NCBI GenBank assembly: GCA_963840805.1
Contig: CAWJAJ010000011.1
Location: 186,001-250,000 of the forward strand
Origin: CADEEN01 sp963840805
GTDB lineage: Bacteria > Pseudomonadota > Gammaproteobacteria > Burkholderiales > Burkholderiaceae_C
Reading direction: 5' to 3'
Length of the DNA: 64,000 nucleotides
Below, piece by piece: positions 38,104-47,962 of this stretch. The translations under genes and the position numbers were made by a program. The notes below the pieces were generated by a model. It did not search any database. It was not told where the DNA came from and saw only the letters and a list, made by a program, of their open reading frames with translations. How positions within the stretch are numbered: position 1 is the stretch's first letter; each line of letters starts with the position of its first letter.

Positions 38104-38882
38104 GCTTCTCGATCCTGATCCCGGCAAGGCTGGCCTCGACGCGGCTGCCGAACAAGCCGCTCGCCGACATCGCAGGCGTGCCGATGGTGGTGCGCGTGGC
38201 GCAGCGCGCGGCGCTGTCGCGCGCACGGCAGGTGGTGGTCGCCGCCGACGACGCCCGCATCGTCGCCGCGTGCGAGCGCCACGGCGTGCGCGCGCTGCTG
38301 ACGCGCACCGACCACGCCAGCGGCAGCGACCGCCTGGCCGAGGCGTGCATGCTGCTCGGCCTCGACGGCGCCGAGGTGGTGGTCAACGTGCAGGGCGATG
38401 AGCCGCTGATCGAGCCGGCGCTGATCGACGCCTGTGCCGCGCTGCTCGACAGCCATGCCGATTGCGCGATGAGTACCGCGGCCCATCCGATCGCGTCGGT
38501 GGCCGATTACCTGAACCCCAACGTCGTCAAGGTCGTGCTCGACCGCGCCGGCCGTGCCCTGCTGTTCAGCCGCGCGCCGCTGCCGTGGTGGCGCGACGGC
38601 CCCGGCCTCTCGCCTGCTGGCCTCGCCGGCCTCGACAGTGTTGATGCCCTGCCCGATCCGCCCCCGTTGCGCCACGTGGGCCTGTACGCCTATCGCGCCG
38701 CCTTCCTGCGCCGTTTCCCCACACTGCCGATCGCACCGCTGGAGCGCATCGAGGCCCTGGAGCAGCTGCGCGTACTCTGGCACGGCGAACGCATCGCGGT
38801 GCACGTGAGCGCCACGGTGCCGGGTGCCGGCGTCGACACGCCGGCCGACCTCGAGCGCGTGCGCGCCCTGTTCGCGGCCTGA
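38100..38882 (+). CDS. kdsB: CMP-KDO synthetase
   Basis: KdsB (3-deoxy-manno-octulosonate cytidylyltransferase) activates KDO with CTP for inner-core lipopolysaccharide. The 260-residue protein has the nucleotide loop in IPARLASTRLPNKPLADIAG, followed by LTRTDHASGSDRLAEAC, VVNVQGDEPLIEPALIDACA, LFSRAPLPWWRDG and GLYAYRAAFLRRF. Length is normal. GTG at 38100 overlaps the Trm112-type stop. After a 92-base gap with a possible GATAAT -10 element (38915-38920), adk follows. Confidence 0.95.
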   Translation: MSFSILIPARLASTRLPNKPLADIAGVPMVVRVAQRAALSRARQVVVAADDARIVAACERHGVRALLTRTDHASGSDRLAEACMLLGLDGAEVVVNVQGDEPLIEPALIDACAALLDSHADCAMSTAAHPIASVADYLNPNVVKVVLDRAGRALLFSRAPLPWWRDGPGLSPAGLAGLDSVDALPDPPPLRHVGLYAYRAAFLRRFPTLPIAPLERIEALEQLRVLWHGERIAVHVSATVPGAGVDTPADLERVRALFAA

Positions 38883-38974
38883 TCCGCAACGTCAGCGGAG
38901 CGTTGGGTGCCGGTGATAATCTGCACCACAAACGTGCCGGCCCGCGCCGCGTCACGATCACACCGAGGACGACA

Positions 38975-39630
38975 ATGAGATTGATCCTATTGGGAGCGCC
39001 CGGCGCCGGCAAGGGCACGCAAGCGGCGTTCCTTTGTCGCAAGTACGGCATCCCGCAGGTCAGCACCGGCGACATGCTGCGCGCCGCGGTCAAGGCCGGC
39101 ACGCCGCTGGGCATGGCCGCGAAGAAGGTGATGGACGCCGGCGCACTGGTCAGCGACGACATCATCATCGGCCTGGTCAAGGAACGCATCGCGCAGCCCG
39201 ACTGCGCCAACGGCTTCCTGTTCGACGGCTTCCCGCGCACGATCGCGCAGGCCGAGGCGATGAAGAGCCGCCGGCGTGAAGATCGATGCCGTGCTCGAGA
39301 TCGACGTGCCCGATGAGGCCATCGTCGAGCGCATGAGCGGCCGGCGCGCGCACCTGGCCTCGGGCCGCACCTACCACGTCATCTTCAATCCACCCAAGGT
39401 CGCCGGCATCGACGACGTCACCGGCGAGCCGCTGGTGCAGCGCGCCGACGACAGCGAAGAGACCGTGAAGAAGCGCCTGGAGGTCTACCACGCACAGACG
39501 CGGCCCCTCGTCGACTACTACATCGCCTGGGCCGCCTGCGGCGACACCGCGGCGCCCCGCTACCGCAAGATCAACGGCACCGGCAGTGTCGACGACATCG
39601 CCGCGCGCGCGCTCGCACGCGTTGCGCTGA
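38975..39630 (+). CDS. adk: adenylate kinase, two frameshifts
   Basis: Adk interconverts AMP, ADP and ATP and is essential. The protein of about 218 residues begins MRLILLGAPGAGKGTQAAFL with an intact P-loop, followed by IPQVSTGDMLRAAVKAGTPL and FLFDGFPRTIAQAEAM. The frame then changes near 39265, and the LID region resumes (RRAHLASGRTYHVIFNPPKV, then VQRADDSEETVKKRLEVYHA). A second change in the GC-repeat near 39605 leads to the stop at 39628-39630. Because the gene is essential, these are almost certainly sequence errors. Confidence 0.92.
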
Positions 39631-39645
39631 GACGGAGCAAACCCG

Positions 39646-40403
39646 ATGGACATCGAAGGCAAAGTCTTCATCGTCACCGGCGGCGCCTCGGGGCTCGGCG
39701 AGGGCACGGCGCGGATGCTGGCACGCGAAGGCGCGACGGTCGTCGTGGCCGACGTGCAGGCCGACAAGGGCGAAGCGCTGGCGCGCGAGATCGGTGGCGC
39801 GTTCGTCAAGTGCGACGTCACGCAGGAAGCCGATGGCCAGGCTGCCGTCGCCAAGGCGGTGGCGCTGGGCAAGCTGATGGGCCTGGTCAACTGCGCCGGC
39901 GTCGCGATCGGCGTGAAGACCGTCGGCAAGGACGGCGCGCACCCGCTGGCGCAGTTTGCCAAGGTCATCAACATCAACCTGGTCGGCAGCTTCAACATGA
40001 TCCGCCTGGCGGCCGAGGCGATGTGCAAGAACGCGCCCGAGCCCACCGGCGAGCGCGGCGTGCTGATCTCCACCGCGAGCGTGGCTGCTTCGACGGCCAG
40101 ATCGGCCAGGCCGCCTACTCGGCCAGCAAGGGCGGCATGGTGGGCATGACACTGCCGATCGCGCGCGACCTGGCCCGCAACGGCATCCGCAACATGACCA
40201 TCGCACCGGGCATCTTCGGCACGCCGATGCTGTTCGGCATGCCGCAGGAAGTGCAGGACGCGCTGGCCGCGAGCGTGCCCTTCCCGAGCCGCCTGGGCAC
40301 GCCGGCGGACTACGCCAAGCTGGTGCACCAGATCGTCACCAACGAGATGCTCAACGGCGAAGTGATCCGGCTGGATGGAGCGATCCGGCTGGCGCCGAAG
40401 TGA
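39646..40403 (+). CDS. short-chain dehydrogenase (type-2 3-hydroxyacyl-CoA dehydrogenase-like), frameshifted
   Basis: This is an NAD(P)-dependent SDR of about 252 residues. The cofactor motif is FIVTGGASGLGEGTARML, with VVVADVQADKG following (an Asp, favouring NAD). Next come the NCAG-type motif (LVNCAGVAIGVKT) and INLVGSFNMIRLAAEAM. After a missing base near 40088 the sequence continues with the catalytic YSASKGG (YxxxK) and MTIAPGIFGTPMLFGMPQEV. It resembles HSD17B10-type enzymes acting on short or branched 3-hydroxyacyl-CoA. It follows adk by 15 bases and overlaps the hydroxylase gene by four. Confidence 0.88.
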
Positions 40404-41433
40404 GCGGCGGGGCCGCGCCGCAGGCGGCCGATATCTCGTCGCCTGCGGCCTGGCTGATGCTCGGCGACTCGCGCGAGCAGCAGGGAGATCGGCTCGGTTC
40501 GCTGCAGGCGTGGTTCCAGGCCGTCACCCGCGCGCAGCGCGCCGGCCAGTGGGTCGACCAGGCATCGACGCCGACCGAGTTGTTGCCATCGGTCGTGCGA
40601 GCCATCGAACAGGTGCGCGTACGGCGGCGGGAGCTCTATTTCGGGGCCTACGAAGACCTGCGGCGCGAGCACGGTGCGCCGGCACTGAGCCCGCGTGGAT
40701 CGTGCCCTCTCGGCCCACCTGCGCGAGTGGGATGGCCGGCCGACCGACCCGCGCCAACGGCCACGGTTCTTCTATTTCCCCGACCTGCCCAGCCTGCCCT
40801 ATCTGGATCCGTACACGCAGCCGTGGGCCGCGACCGTGCAGGCGGCCTTCCCGGCGATCCGCGACGAAGCCATCGGACTGTTGCGCGAGGATCAGCGACC
40901 GTTCGAGGACTTCATTCGCGTGCGGCCGGGCGATCGCGTGGAGAACTACCTCGGCGGCGTCGACCCGGCGTGGGAGGCGTTCTTCTTCTTCCGCCATGGC
41001 GTGCGTTACGACGCCAACCATGCGCGCTGCCCAATGACGAGCCAGGTCCTCGAATCGATCGAGCTTTGCCATATCGCCGAGCACGCACCGGAAATCTGCT
41101 TCTCGATCCTGCAAACCCGGCACGCACCTGCTGGCGCATTACGGCGTCACGAACGTCCGCGTCGTGATGCACCTGCCGCTGCTCGTGCCGGCCGATTGCG
41201 CACTCAACGTCATCGGCGCCGGCGAGCACCATTGGCGCGAAGGCGAGCTGATGATGTTCGACGACACCTTCCAGCACGAGGCCTGGAATCGCTCGGACCA
41301 GTACCGCGTGATCCTGCTGATGGATTGCTGGAACCCGGCGCTGACGCCGGTGGAACGCCGTGCGGTGACGCAGTTGATCGAGACGATCGGTGCGCTGCAC
41401 CGCGCGGCCCGCGCCGCAGCATCGCGGGCATAG
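40400..41433 (+). CDS. aspartyl/asparaginyl beta-hydroxylase family protein, two frameshifts
   Basis: The product has about 344 residues. An N-terminal helical region (about residues 1-95, TPR-like) is followed by a Fe(II)/2-oxoglutarate dioxygenase domain of the aspartyl/asparaginyl beta-hydroxylase type (FFYFPDLPSLPYLDPYTQPW). The core reads HYGVTNVRVVMHLPLLVPAD and FDDTFQHEAWNRSDQYRVIL once frames are joined near 40692 and 41120. The conserved His residues in MHLPL and FQHEAWN are probable iron ligands. GTG at 40400 overlaps the SDR stop. Bacterial members hydroxylate proteins or lipids such as ornithine lipids or lipid A (LpxO type); the substrate here is unknown. Confidence 0.8.
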
Positions 41434-41448
41434 CTGCCACAAAGAAAA

Positions 41449-41472
41449 GGGCCCGCTGCGTGCAGCGGGCCC
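41449..41472 (-). terminator. Rho-independent terminator of the TonB-dependent receptor gene
   Basis: A ten-base perfect stem (GGGCCCGCTG / CAGCGGGCCC, loop CGTG) is followed on the minus strand by TTTTCTTT. It lies about 25 bases past the receptor stop. On the plus strand it could also end the convergent hydroxylase transcript, but the T tract there is lacking. Confidence 0.85.
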
Positions 41473-41497
41473 CGACGGATGCGAGCGTCAGCCCGGA

Positions 41498-44297
41498 TCA
41501 GAACTTGTAGCTGAAGTTCGCGTACAGCGTGCGGCCGCGGGAATCGTAGTAACGATCATCGAAGCCGAACTGCTGGCCCCGATTGTTGCCACCGGACGAG
41601 ATCGCCAACGGCGGCTTGGTGTCGAACACGTTCAGCGCGCCCACGGTCAGCAACATGTCCTTGCGGAATGCGAACGACGTCTGCCAATCCAGCGTGAAGT
41701 ACTCCTTCACGTCGAGACGGATGTCTTCCGTGCCGGTGACGGCCCCGTTGGCATCGAGCACCTCGACCGTCGGTCTCCGCATCCTTGTAGCCGGACTGGA
41801 AGTTCACGCCAAAGGTGTGCGTCCAGTTGCCGGTGACCAAGGTGTTGGTCCACTTGCCCTTCCAGCGGAAGGTGACGACGCCCAGTTCGGCATGGTTGCC
41901 GATCGCGTTGAAGAACGGACCGTCGGGCACCACCTGGCGCCGCTCGCGGATCATGTACGTCATGCCCAACTGCGACGTCAGGTTCGCCGAAATCGGTCTT
42001 GGTGCGGCCGACGAAGTCAAGATCGAGGCCGGTGTAGTACTCGCGGCCGAGGTTGACGTTGGACTGCAGCGAAGCGAGGTAGACCACGCCCGTGCCCGTG
42101 TCCGTCTTCGTCGCCCACGCGGTGGGGTACTGCAGCGGCTTGCCGAACAACTCCGTTTCGGCGACCTGGCCGAACGAATCGCGGATGTTCACGTGCCACA
42201 AGTCCGCACCGAGCGAGACCTCGGGCACCGGATCGAACCGCAGGCCCAGCGACGCCTGTTTCGACTTCTCCGGCTTCAGCTTCAGGTTGCCGCCGGTGAT
42301 CACGTCGTACTGCTTGCTGCCGGGCTGGCACTGGGCATTCAGAGCGGTCGCCAGTTGCTGCAACTCCGGCGTACACGTGTAGTCGTCGTTCGTGACACCG
42401 AAGGGTTGCTGCGACGCATTCACCTGCGGCACCGTCGGGGCATGGAACCCAGTGCCGATCGAGCCGCGAATCAGCAGGTTCTTCATCGGCGTGAAGCGGA
42501 AACTGCCCTTGGCGGTGGTGGCGTTGCCGAAGTCGGAGTAGTGGTCGTAGCGCACCGAGGCCGTCACCTCGAGGTTCTTGGTGACCGGCACCACCAGTTC
42601 GCCGAACAGGGCGTAGGCCTTGCGATCTGCCGAGTAGGGCACGATCGCCGATTCGTCGCCGAAGCGCTGGTCGCACTGAAGCGGATCGCCGGCCCCGGCC
42701 GCCGGATCGCACAGCGTGCCTGCGACCGGGTCGGCCAGCTTGCGCCTGCGCAAACAGGCTCGGCTTGGACTGGAACTTCTCCTTCTGATAGCTCACCCCG
42801 GCACCCAGCATCATCGGGCCGGCCGGCAGCGCCATCAGCTCGCGCGACCCATGCAGCTGCAAAACGTCCAGGTCGGACGTGCCACCGTCCCAGTAGCCCT
42901 TGTAGCTGGTGCCATCGATGGCGGCCTGCGCCGCCGCGGACTGTTGACCGGCCAAGACGAACGGATCGAGCAGCCCGCTCCGGCGCAGCCGTCCCACCGC
43001 CAGCGCGCCGGGATAGCCGCCGATGCTTTCCTTCGAGTCGCTGCGCGAATGGCTGTAGCTGGCGTTGTAGTCCCAGCCCGCGAACTCACCCCGCGAGCCG
43101 AGCGAGATGTCGAAGAACTTGGCCTTTCGAGTCGGATTCGCGTTTGCCGAGGTCATACAGCCGGTAGAACGCCAGCGTATCCTGGGTGATGCCGATCGGC
43201 GCCAGATACTGCGCAAACAGCGGCGACGTGGTGGGAATCGAAATCGAGCCCGGCACCGGCGCGATGCGAGCGATGTTCCGGCTCTGCGCCGCCACGAAGT
43301 CCACGAACAGGTCGTGCTTGCCCAGGCGCAGGGTGCCCGAACCCATGAAGGTGTCGCGCTCGCGAATCGGATAGATCTCCAGTTCGCCGACGAAATCGAA
43401 GCCGCAGTAGTCATCGACCAGGCCGCTGCCGTCGTTGTAGGGCTCGATGACGCGGAAAGTCTTTTCCGGGCAGGCGCCGTTGGTCTTCTGGTAGGGGCTG
43501 ATCAGCTGGCCCTGGTCATCGAGCACGTTGGCCGGGATCGGACTGGGCGAAAACTGCTGGATGCGGTAGTTCTTGCCGTTGGCGCTGAAGAAGGCCTTTC
43601 CGGTCGAGCCGAAATTGCGATCCTTCGCGTCGAGTTTGGTGCGCTCGTCGTGGGCAAACGAGAACACCGCGTTGAAGCCCTCCTTGTCCAGCGAGCCGAA
43701 GCCCTTGGTCGCGCTGAGGCGTGTCTCGCGTGCACCACCCTTTGGTGCCGAGATGCCGACCGTGACGTCGCCGTCTGTGGTGTCGCGCTTGGTGATGAAG
43801 TTGACGACACCGGCAATCGCATCGGCCCCGTACAGCGCGGAGGCGCCGTCGGTCAGGATTTCCACGCGTTCGATCGCCGCGATCGGGATCGCGTTCAGGT
43901 CCATCGCGGCGCCGAAGCCCGTCGGCGCCTGGCCACCGAACTGAGCAAGGCGGCGCCCGTTCAGCAGCACCAACGTGCGTGTATCGCCGATGTTGTGGAT
44001 CGACACGCTCGTGAAGCCCTGGGATCCGCCACCGACCGAGCCTGACTCCTGGAACGAGCCCTGAATCGCCGGCAGTCGCTGCAGCAAGTCGGTAGTCGAC
44101 GTGGCCCCCGAACGGGCGATGTCTTCCTTCTTCAGCACCTGGACCGGCAGCGCCCCTTCCACGTCGATGCGTCGGATCGCGGAACCGGTGATTTCGATCC
44201 GCTGCGCATCCTGCGCAAACGCAGGCGCTCCGGCCGCGACGATGACGCCGCTCAGCGCCAGGCCTGCTGCGTGGCTGATCTTGGTTCGCTTGAACAT
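41498..44297 (-). CDS. TonB-dependent outer-membrane receptor, multiply frameshifted
   Basis: The precursor has about 930 residues. Its signal peptide is MFKRTKISHAAGLALSGVIV... ending APAFAQ. A plug domain follows with RIEITGSAIRRIDVEGALPV, SIHNIGDTRTLVLLNGRRLA and RVEILTDGASALYGADAIAG. The beta barrel ends LYANFSYKF, with a terminal Phe as required for outer-membrane insertion. The N-terminal 380 residues are intact; the frame changes near 43125, 42740, 41995 and 41785. The RRIDVEG..LPVQVLKKEDI plug type belongs to receptors for varied substrates (peptides, carbohydrates, siderophores), so the ligand is open. It ends at a good terminator and has a TAGGAGAG ribosome site. Confidence 0.88.
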
Positions 44298-44658
44298 GAA
44301 CTCTCCTAGAAAGGTTGATCGATACCCCTTGCCACAAAGCAAGCCCCGGGCCGGTTTCGTGAACCCGCCGGGCGCCATGGTTGAAGCGTGTAAACGAATT
44401 GTCACGGGCAGATCGCACGGCCTTCTCTCGGGAAAGTCCGTAGTGGGCACTTCCCCGGTGCACACGGTGCCTATTGATGCACGCTCTGCGAAGCCGCTCC
44501 ACCCTGCAAAAGTGGCGAATTCACTGGGTTTGCCGCTGGAGGCGTGAACGAAGTCGCAGTTGCCTGCGCCCCGCCGCCACTGAAGCGTTATGGGGTTGCC
44601 CCCAAGGTTGCCGTTACCTGGCCGTTGGCTCGATGCAACACTTCGCGTGCCGCCGCGG
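44298..44658. other. intergenic region upstream of the TonB receptor
   Basis: This 361-base gap lies between the Yej-type ATPase stop and the receptor start, both on the minus strand, and should carry the receptor promoter. I looked for a cobalamin or TPP riboswitch core and a Fur-type palindrome and saw neither. No small ORF with a ribosome site is evident. Confidence 0.4.
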
Positions 44659-46506
44659 TTACGAAACAGTCGCCAGCCGCGGCACCGCCGCCAACAGTGC
44701 ACGCGTGTACTCGTGCTGCGGCCGCTGCAGCACCGCCTCGCTGGGGCCCTGCTCGACGATGCGGCCAGCCTGCATCACGGCCACGTGGTCGGCGATGTAC
44801 TCGACCACGCCGATGTTGTGCGTGATGAACAGGTACGCGAGGCCGAGTTCACGCTGCAACTGTTCGAGCAGGTTCAGGATCTGCGCCTGCACGCTGACGT
44901 CCAGTGCCGAGGTCGGCTCGTCGCAGACGATCAGCTTGGGTTGCACCGCCAGCGCGCGCGCGATCGCGATGCGCTGGCGCTGGCCGCCGCTGAACTCGTG
45001 CGGAAAGCGCTCCAGCGCCTCCGGGCGCAAGCCGACCTGCTCGGTGAGTTTCTCCAAGCGCCGGCGCCGCGTGGCCGATGTCCATCTCAGGGTGCAGCGC
45101 GGCGAGGCCCTCTTCGAGGATCTCGAACACGCGCATGCGCGGGTTCAGCGACGAGAACGGGTCCTGGAAGATGATCTGGATGTCGCGGCGTGCCGCTTGC
45201 AGCGCCTCGCCCTGAAGCTCGAACAGATTGCTGCCACCGAGCAGCACCTTGCCATCGATGTCGGCCTGGCCGCGCAGCAGCTGCACGATGGCCTTGCCGA
45301 TGGTGGTCTTGCCGCAGCCCGACTCGCCGACCAAGGCCATCGTCTGGCCGGGCAGGATGTCGAAGGACACGTCGCCGACCGCCTCGAAGTGGCCGGCGGT
45401 GCGCTGCAGCAGGCCCTTGCGGATCGGGAAGCGCACGCGCAGCTGTTGCACCGCGAGCAACGGGCCTCGGGCCATCGCCGCGGCGCCGCGCCGGCGCCGA
45501 CGCTGGCGGCGCAACCGCGATTGCGGCGGCCGAGGCAGCGTGCGCGAGCCCCTTCGGCGTAGAGCAGGCAGCGCACGCTGCGCGTCGGGCCCAGCAGCGT
45601 CAACTCGGGCAACGTGGTCGCGCAATGTGCCATCGCGCTGGCGCAGCGCGGCGCGAAGCGGCAGCCGTTGAAGGTTTGCGTCAGCGCCGGCACGGTGCCG
45701 GCGATCGCCGCCAACGGCTCACCGCGCCGGCCGGCATCGGGCAGCGCGCGCAACAGTGCCTGCGCATAGGGGTGCTTGGGCGACGCGAAGAACTCGTCGG
45801 CACTGGCGACTTCGATGATCTGGCCGGCGTACATCAGTGCCACGCGCTGCGCCATGCCGGCCACCACGCCGAGGTCATGCGTGATCAGCAGCAGGCCCAT
45901 GCCCTGCTCCCGCTGCAGATCGCGCAGCAGTTCGAGGATCTGCTTCTGGATCGTCACGTCGAGCGCGGTGGTCGGCTCGTCGGCGATCAGGAAGTCGGGT
46001 TCGGTGGCCAGCGTCATCGCGATCATCACGCGCTGCTTCTGGCCGCCGCTCATGCGAAACGGGTACTCGTCGATGCGCCGTTCGGGCTCGGGAATGCCGA
46101 CACGCTGCAGCCAATCGATGGCCTTCGTGCGCGCCGCATCGCCGCGCAGCGCGGTATGCGTCTCGATCGCCTCGACGATCTGGTGGCCGACCTTCATCAC
46201 CGGGTTCAGGCTCGTCGCCGGCTCCTGGAAGATCATGCCGATGCGGCCGCCGCGGACGCCGCGCATCTGCGACTCGGGCAACGCGAGCGTGTCGTGACCC
46301 TCGAGCTCGATGCGGCCGGCGGTGATGCGGCCGTTCTCGGGCAACAGCCGCATCAGCGCCAGCGCGGTCATGCTCTTGCCGCAGCCGCTTTCGCCGACCA
46401 GCGCAAAGGTCTCGCCGCGCTGGATCGCCAGGCGCAGGCCATCGATCGCGCGCACGATGCCGGCCTCGCCGTCGAGTGCCACCTTGAGGTCCTGGATGTC
46501 GAGCAT
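44659..46506 (-). CDS. peptide ABC transporter ATP-binding protein with two ATPase domains (YejF type), frameshifted
   Basis: Two OppD/OppF-like ATPase units lie end to end. The first has LVGESGCGKSMTALALMRLL, the YPFRMSGGQKQRVMIAMTLA signature, and DEPTTALDV. The second has GESGCGKTTIGKAIVQLL, HEFSGGQRQRIAIARAL and DEPTSALDV. Between them no stop codon occurs in any frame, and an Ala/Pro-rich linker is readable, so a single fused YejF-like protein of about 610 residues is likely. Two adjacent genes (second start ATG 45475) are the alternative. Frame changes near 45545, 45470 and 45070. It ends the transporter operon, three bases after the permease. Confidence 0.82.
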
Positions 46507-46509
46507 GGG

Positions 46510-47952
46510 TCAGGCCGGCTTGCGGGTCGACAGGCGTGGGCGGAACGCGCGTGAGCGCGGGTCGAAGGCATCGCGCACGCCGTCGGCGAACAGGTTGGCC
46601 GCCAGCACCACCGTGACCATGAACGTGAACGCTGCGGCGAACGGCCACCAGACCACCGGGTCACGGCTCATCTCGTTGCGCGCGAAATTGATCATGCCGC
46701 CGAAGCTGTTCATCGACGGATCGACGCCGACGCCCACGTACGACAGCACCGCCTCGTACAGGATCAGCGCCGAGAACTCGAGCACCGTGACGATCAGCAT
46801 CAGGTGGGCCACGTTCGGGAACACATGGCGCCGCATGATGCGGGCGTGGCCGACGCCGAAGGCTTGCGCCGCCTGCACGTACTCGAGTTCGCGCAGCTTC
46901 AGCGTCTCGGCGCGCAGCAGCCGGCACAGCCCGGCCCAGCCGGTGAGGCCGAGCACGGCACACAGCAGGAACAGCTTCAGGTCGGCACGCTCGAGCCCGG
47001 TTTCGAACAACTCGGGATGCTTGTCGAGGAACACCTGCACCATCAGCACGCAGGCGGCTATCAGCAGGATGTTGGGCACCGACGACAGCACGGTGTAGAC
47101 GTACTGGATCGCCTCGTCGACCCAGCCCTTGAAGTAGCCGGCCATGATGCCCAGCACCACCGCCAGCGGCAGCGTGGCCAGCGTCGCGAGCGAGCCGATC
47201 ACGAACGCGGTGCGGATGCTCTTCAAGGTCTGGTACAGCACGTCGTTGCCGGTGACGTCGGTGCCGAAGACATGGTAGCGGCCGACCAGCGCCGCGACCA
47301 CGCCGCCGACCAGGCAGACGCCGAGCACCGTGAACAGCGCCACCCGCCACGGAATCGCCGTCTCGCTGTGCCAGACCCGCAGGGCAGCCTCGCGCCACGC
47401 CACGCGATGGGCGCGCGCAACGAAAGTCACCGTCAATGCCGCCGCCAGCACGGCCGCCAGCAGGCCCAGTGCGAGGCCGACCACGGTGCGACGGGCGATA
47501 TCGCCGGCCCATTCGGCGTCGGGTTGCTTCAGGTGCGCACCACCATGCAGCAGCCGCGGTGCGACGCGCACGATGCGCCCGTCCACCTCGAGCGATTCCT
47601 TGGTAAGGCGCTCGTAGGCCAGCGGCCGCGAGTAGGTGGTTTCGCGCGATTCGACGAGGGGGCGCAGCAGCGCGTCGAGCACCGAGCGGGTGCGCGTGTC
47701 GTAGGCCACGGCGCCCGCTTGCGAGCCGGCGGCCGGTGACAGCGCGGCGCGGTAATGCACACAGTCGAGCAACGTGATGACCAGGCAGAGCAGCAGGATC
47801 ACCGCCGACGCCAGCGCCGGGCCGTCGGCAAACACCTTGCGCCACGACGCCGCCAGCGCGGGCCGGCGCAGCACCGTCCAGACATAGGCCGCCAGTGCCG
47901 CCATGAGCAGCCAGACGGCGGCATCGGTCCACAACAATACGAACTTCGGCAT
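46510..47952 (-). CDS. peptide ABC transporter permease (YejE type) with N-terminal extension
   Basis: The 480-residue permease has the BPD_transp_1 core in its C-terminal 290 residues: helices beginning IGSLATLATLPLAVVLGIMA, the coupling EAA-like loop with YVQAAQAFGVGHARIMRRHV, and ILYEAVLSYVGVGVDPSMNS. Escherichia coli YejE has about 340 residues. Here an extra N-terminal part holds two helices (LLMAALAAYVWTVLRRP, ASAVILLLCLVITLLDCVHY) and a 70-residue periplasmic domain with YDTRTRSVLDALLRPLVESR. The role in peptide or microcin C-like uptake is inferred from the family. It lies ten bases after the first permease gene. Confidence 0.88.
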   Translation of the reverse strand: MPKFVLLWTDAAVWLLMAALAAYVWTVLRRPALAASWRKVFADGPALASAVILLLCLVITLLDCVHYRAALSPAAGSQAGAVAYDTRTRSVLDALLRPLVESRETTYSRPLAYERLTKESLEVDGRIVRVAPRLLHGGAHLKQPDAEWAGDIARRTVVGLALGLLAAVLAAALTVTFVARAHRVAWREAALRVWHSETAIPWRVALFTVLGVCLVGGVVAALVGRYHVFGTDVTGNDVLYQTLKSIRTAFVIGSLATLATLPLAVVLGIMAGYFKGWVDEAIQYVYTVLSSVPNILLIAACVLMVQVFLDKHPELFETGLERADLKLFLLCAVLGLTGWAGLCRLLRAETLKLRELEYVQAAQAFGVGHARIMRRHVFPNVAHLMLIVTVLEFSALILYEAVLSYVGVGVDPSMNSFGGMINFARNEMSRDPVVWWPFAAAFTFMVTVVLAANLFADGVRDAFDPRSRAFRPRLSTRKPA

Positions 47953-47962
47953 CTCTTCCCCG

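Noticed and set aside
44298..44658. Cobalamin riboswitch in front of the TonB-dependent receptor
   Set aside because: The conserved B12-box (GCCACTG and related core pieces) is not present in the right order or spacing on the minus strand.
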